A stretch of DNA of 5,788 bases. Origin: Burkholderiales bacterium (GTDB lineage: Bacteria > Pseudomonadota > Gammaproteobacteria > Burkholderiales > Casimicrobiaceae). Location: positions 1-5,788 of the forward strand of contig JAIRPA010000152.1 of NCBI GenBank assembly GCA_031257235.1, read 5' to 3'. Numbering within the stretch: position 1 is the first letter of the stretch; the number at the start of each line of letters is the position of its first letter. The notes below the pieces were generated by a model. It ran no database searches, was not told the DNA's origin, and saw nothing but the letters and a program-made list of their open reading frames with translations. Made by a program: the position numbers and the translations under genes. Positions 5,550 to 5,788 of the stretch are shown in pieces.

Positions 5550-5788
5550 GATTATTGACCTTTAATAAACAAAACACGCAGTCGATGTCCCGAAATGCCT
5601 CTTCGTTAAGAAGAGACCGCGGAAAATCCTCGATGTTTGTTTGATTTTTTGGCGGGGATTTTAGACACAACCCAACTGACTACCGTTATTTGAAAGAGTT
5701 TTGACAAAAGCACACTCCGTTTAAAAACACATATCTTGCGCGAATTTAGCGTAACTTCAGCTAACTTTTAAGATCACGAACCCCGAAA
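5550..5788 (-). promoter_or_regulatory. Leader region upstream of accB, no gene seen
   Basis: This 239-nt stretch has no supportable coding region on either strand; the minus frames entering from the window edge stop quickly and do not resemble the end of aroQ, which often precedes accB in betaproteobacteria. It presumably holds the operon promoter, but no strong sigma-70 site stands out. The best pair I found is weak: TTAAAA (minus strand, around 5772-5767) and TAAATT 17 nt downstream (around 5749-5744), each 4 of 6 to consensus. Two inverted repeats lie closer to the gene: CTCTTC/GAAGAG (5599-5615, 5-nt loop) and AAAATCC/GGATTTT (5623-5629 with 5656-5662). Neither is followed by a T-run on the minus strand. 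A regulated leader is possible but not shown. Confidence 0.35.
5559..5563 (-). promoter_or_regulatory. Ribosome binding site of accB
   Basis: The minus strand reads AAAGG, 9 nt before the accB ATG at 5549. The match is moderate and the spacing slightly long, but it agrees with the start chosen by protein similarity. Confidence 0.5.

Noticed and set aside
5550..5788. End of aroQ or a small leader peptide upstream of accB
   Set aside because: Minus-strand frames stop after a few codons and show no AroQ-like residues; the only ATG frame noticed encodes three residues (MCF).
1..5788. A previously undescribed multi-gene system such as defence, mobile or biosynthetic
   Set aside because: Four of the five genes are well-known housekeeping genes in a familiar order, and none shows signs of transfer; only the DUF3426 protein is uncharacterised.

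Overview
The window looks like ordinary core chromosome from a betaproteobacterium, most likely of the Burkholderiales type. That placement comes from gene content and order (accB, accC, prmA, then a zinc-ribbon/DUF3426 membrane protein) and from protein character recognised by eye, not from a search. Base composition appears moderate, neither very AT-rich nor strongly GC-rich; it was not calculated. No mobile element, CRISPR array, tRNA or rRNA gene was seen.

All five genes lie on the minus strand, so transcription runs from high to low coordinates. From 5788 down to 5550 is a leader of about 240 nt with no gene that I can support; it presumably carries the operon promoter. Next come accB (5549-5094, the biotin carrier protein of acetyl-CoA carboxylase) and, after a 57-nt gap containing a strong hairpin, accC (5036-3663, biotin carboxylase). 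One base separates accC from prmA (3661-2732, ribosomal protein L11 methyltransferase). A 47-nt gap with a second hairpin leads to a 525-residue protein with an N-terminal zinc ribbon, a long Lys/Glu/Pro-rich middle, one membrane segment and a DUF3426 domain (2684-1107). After another 47-nt, AT-rich gap comes a two-domain Sua5-type threonylcarbamoyl-AMP synthase (1059-37). A perfect 12-bp inverted repeat lies 6 bases beyond its stop codon, at the window edge, and is a candidate operon terminator.

The functions fall into two groups. AccB and AccC are two of the subunits that make malonyl-CoA for fatty acid synthesis. PrmA (L11 methylation) and Sua5 (first step of the t6A modification of tRNA) serve translation. 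The DUF3426 protein has no known function; its conserved place beside accBC-prmA and its zinc-ribbon-plus-membrane layout make it the least explained item here. I do not see a new multi-gene system. The points worth a second look are the intercistronic hairpins, the expanded repetitive region in the DUF3426 protein, an unusual residue in a biotin carboxylase motif, and start sites with little or no Shine-Dalgarno sequence.
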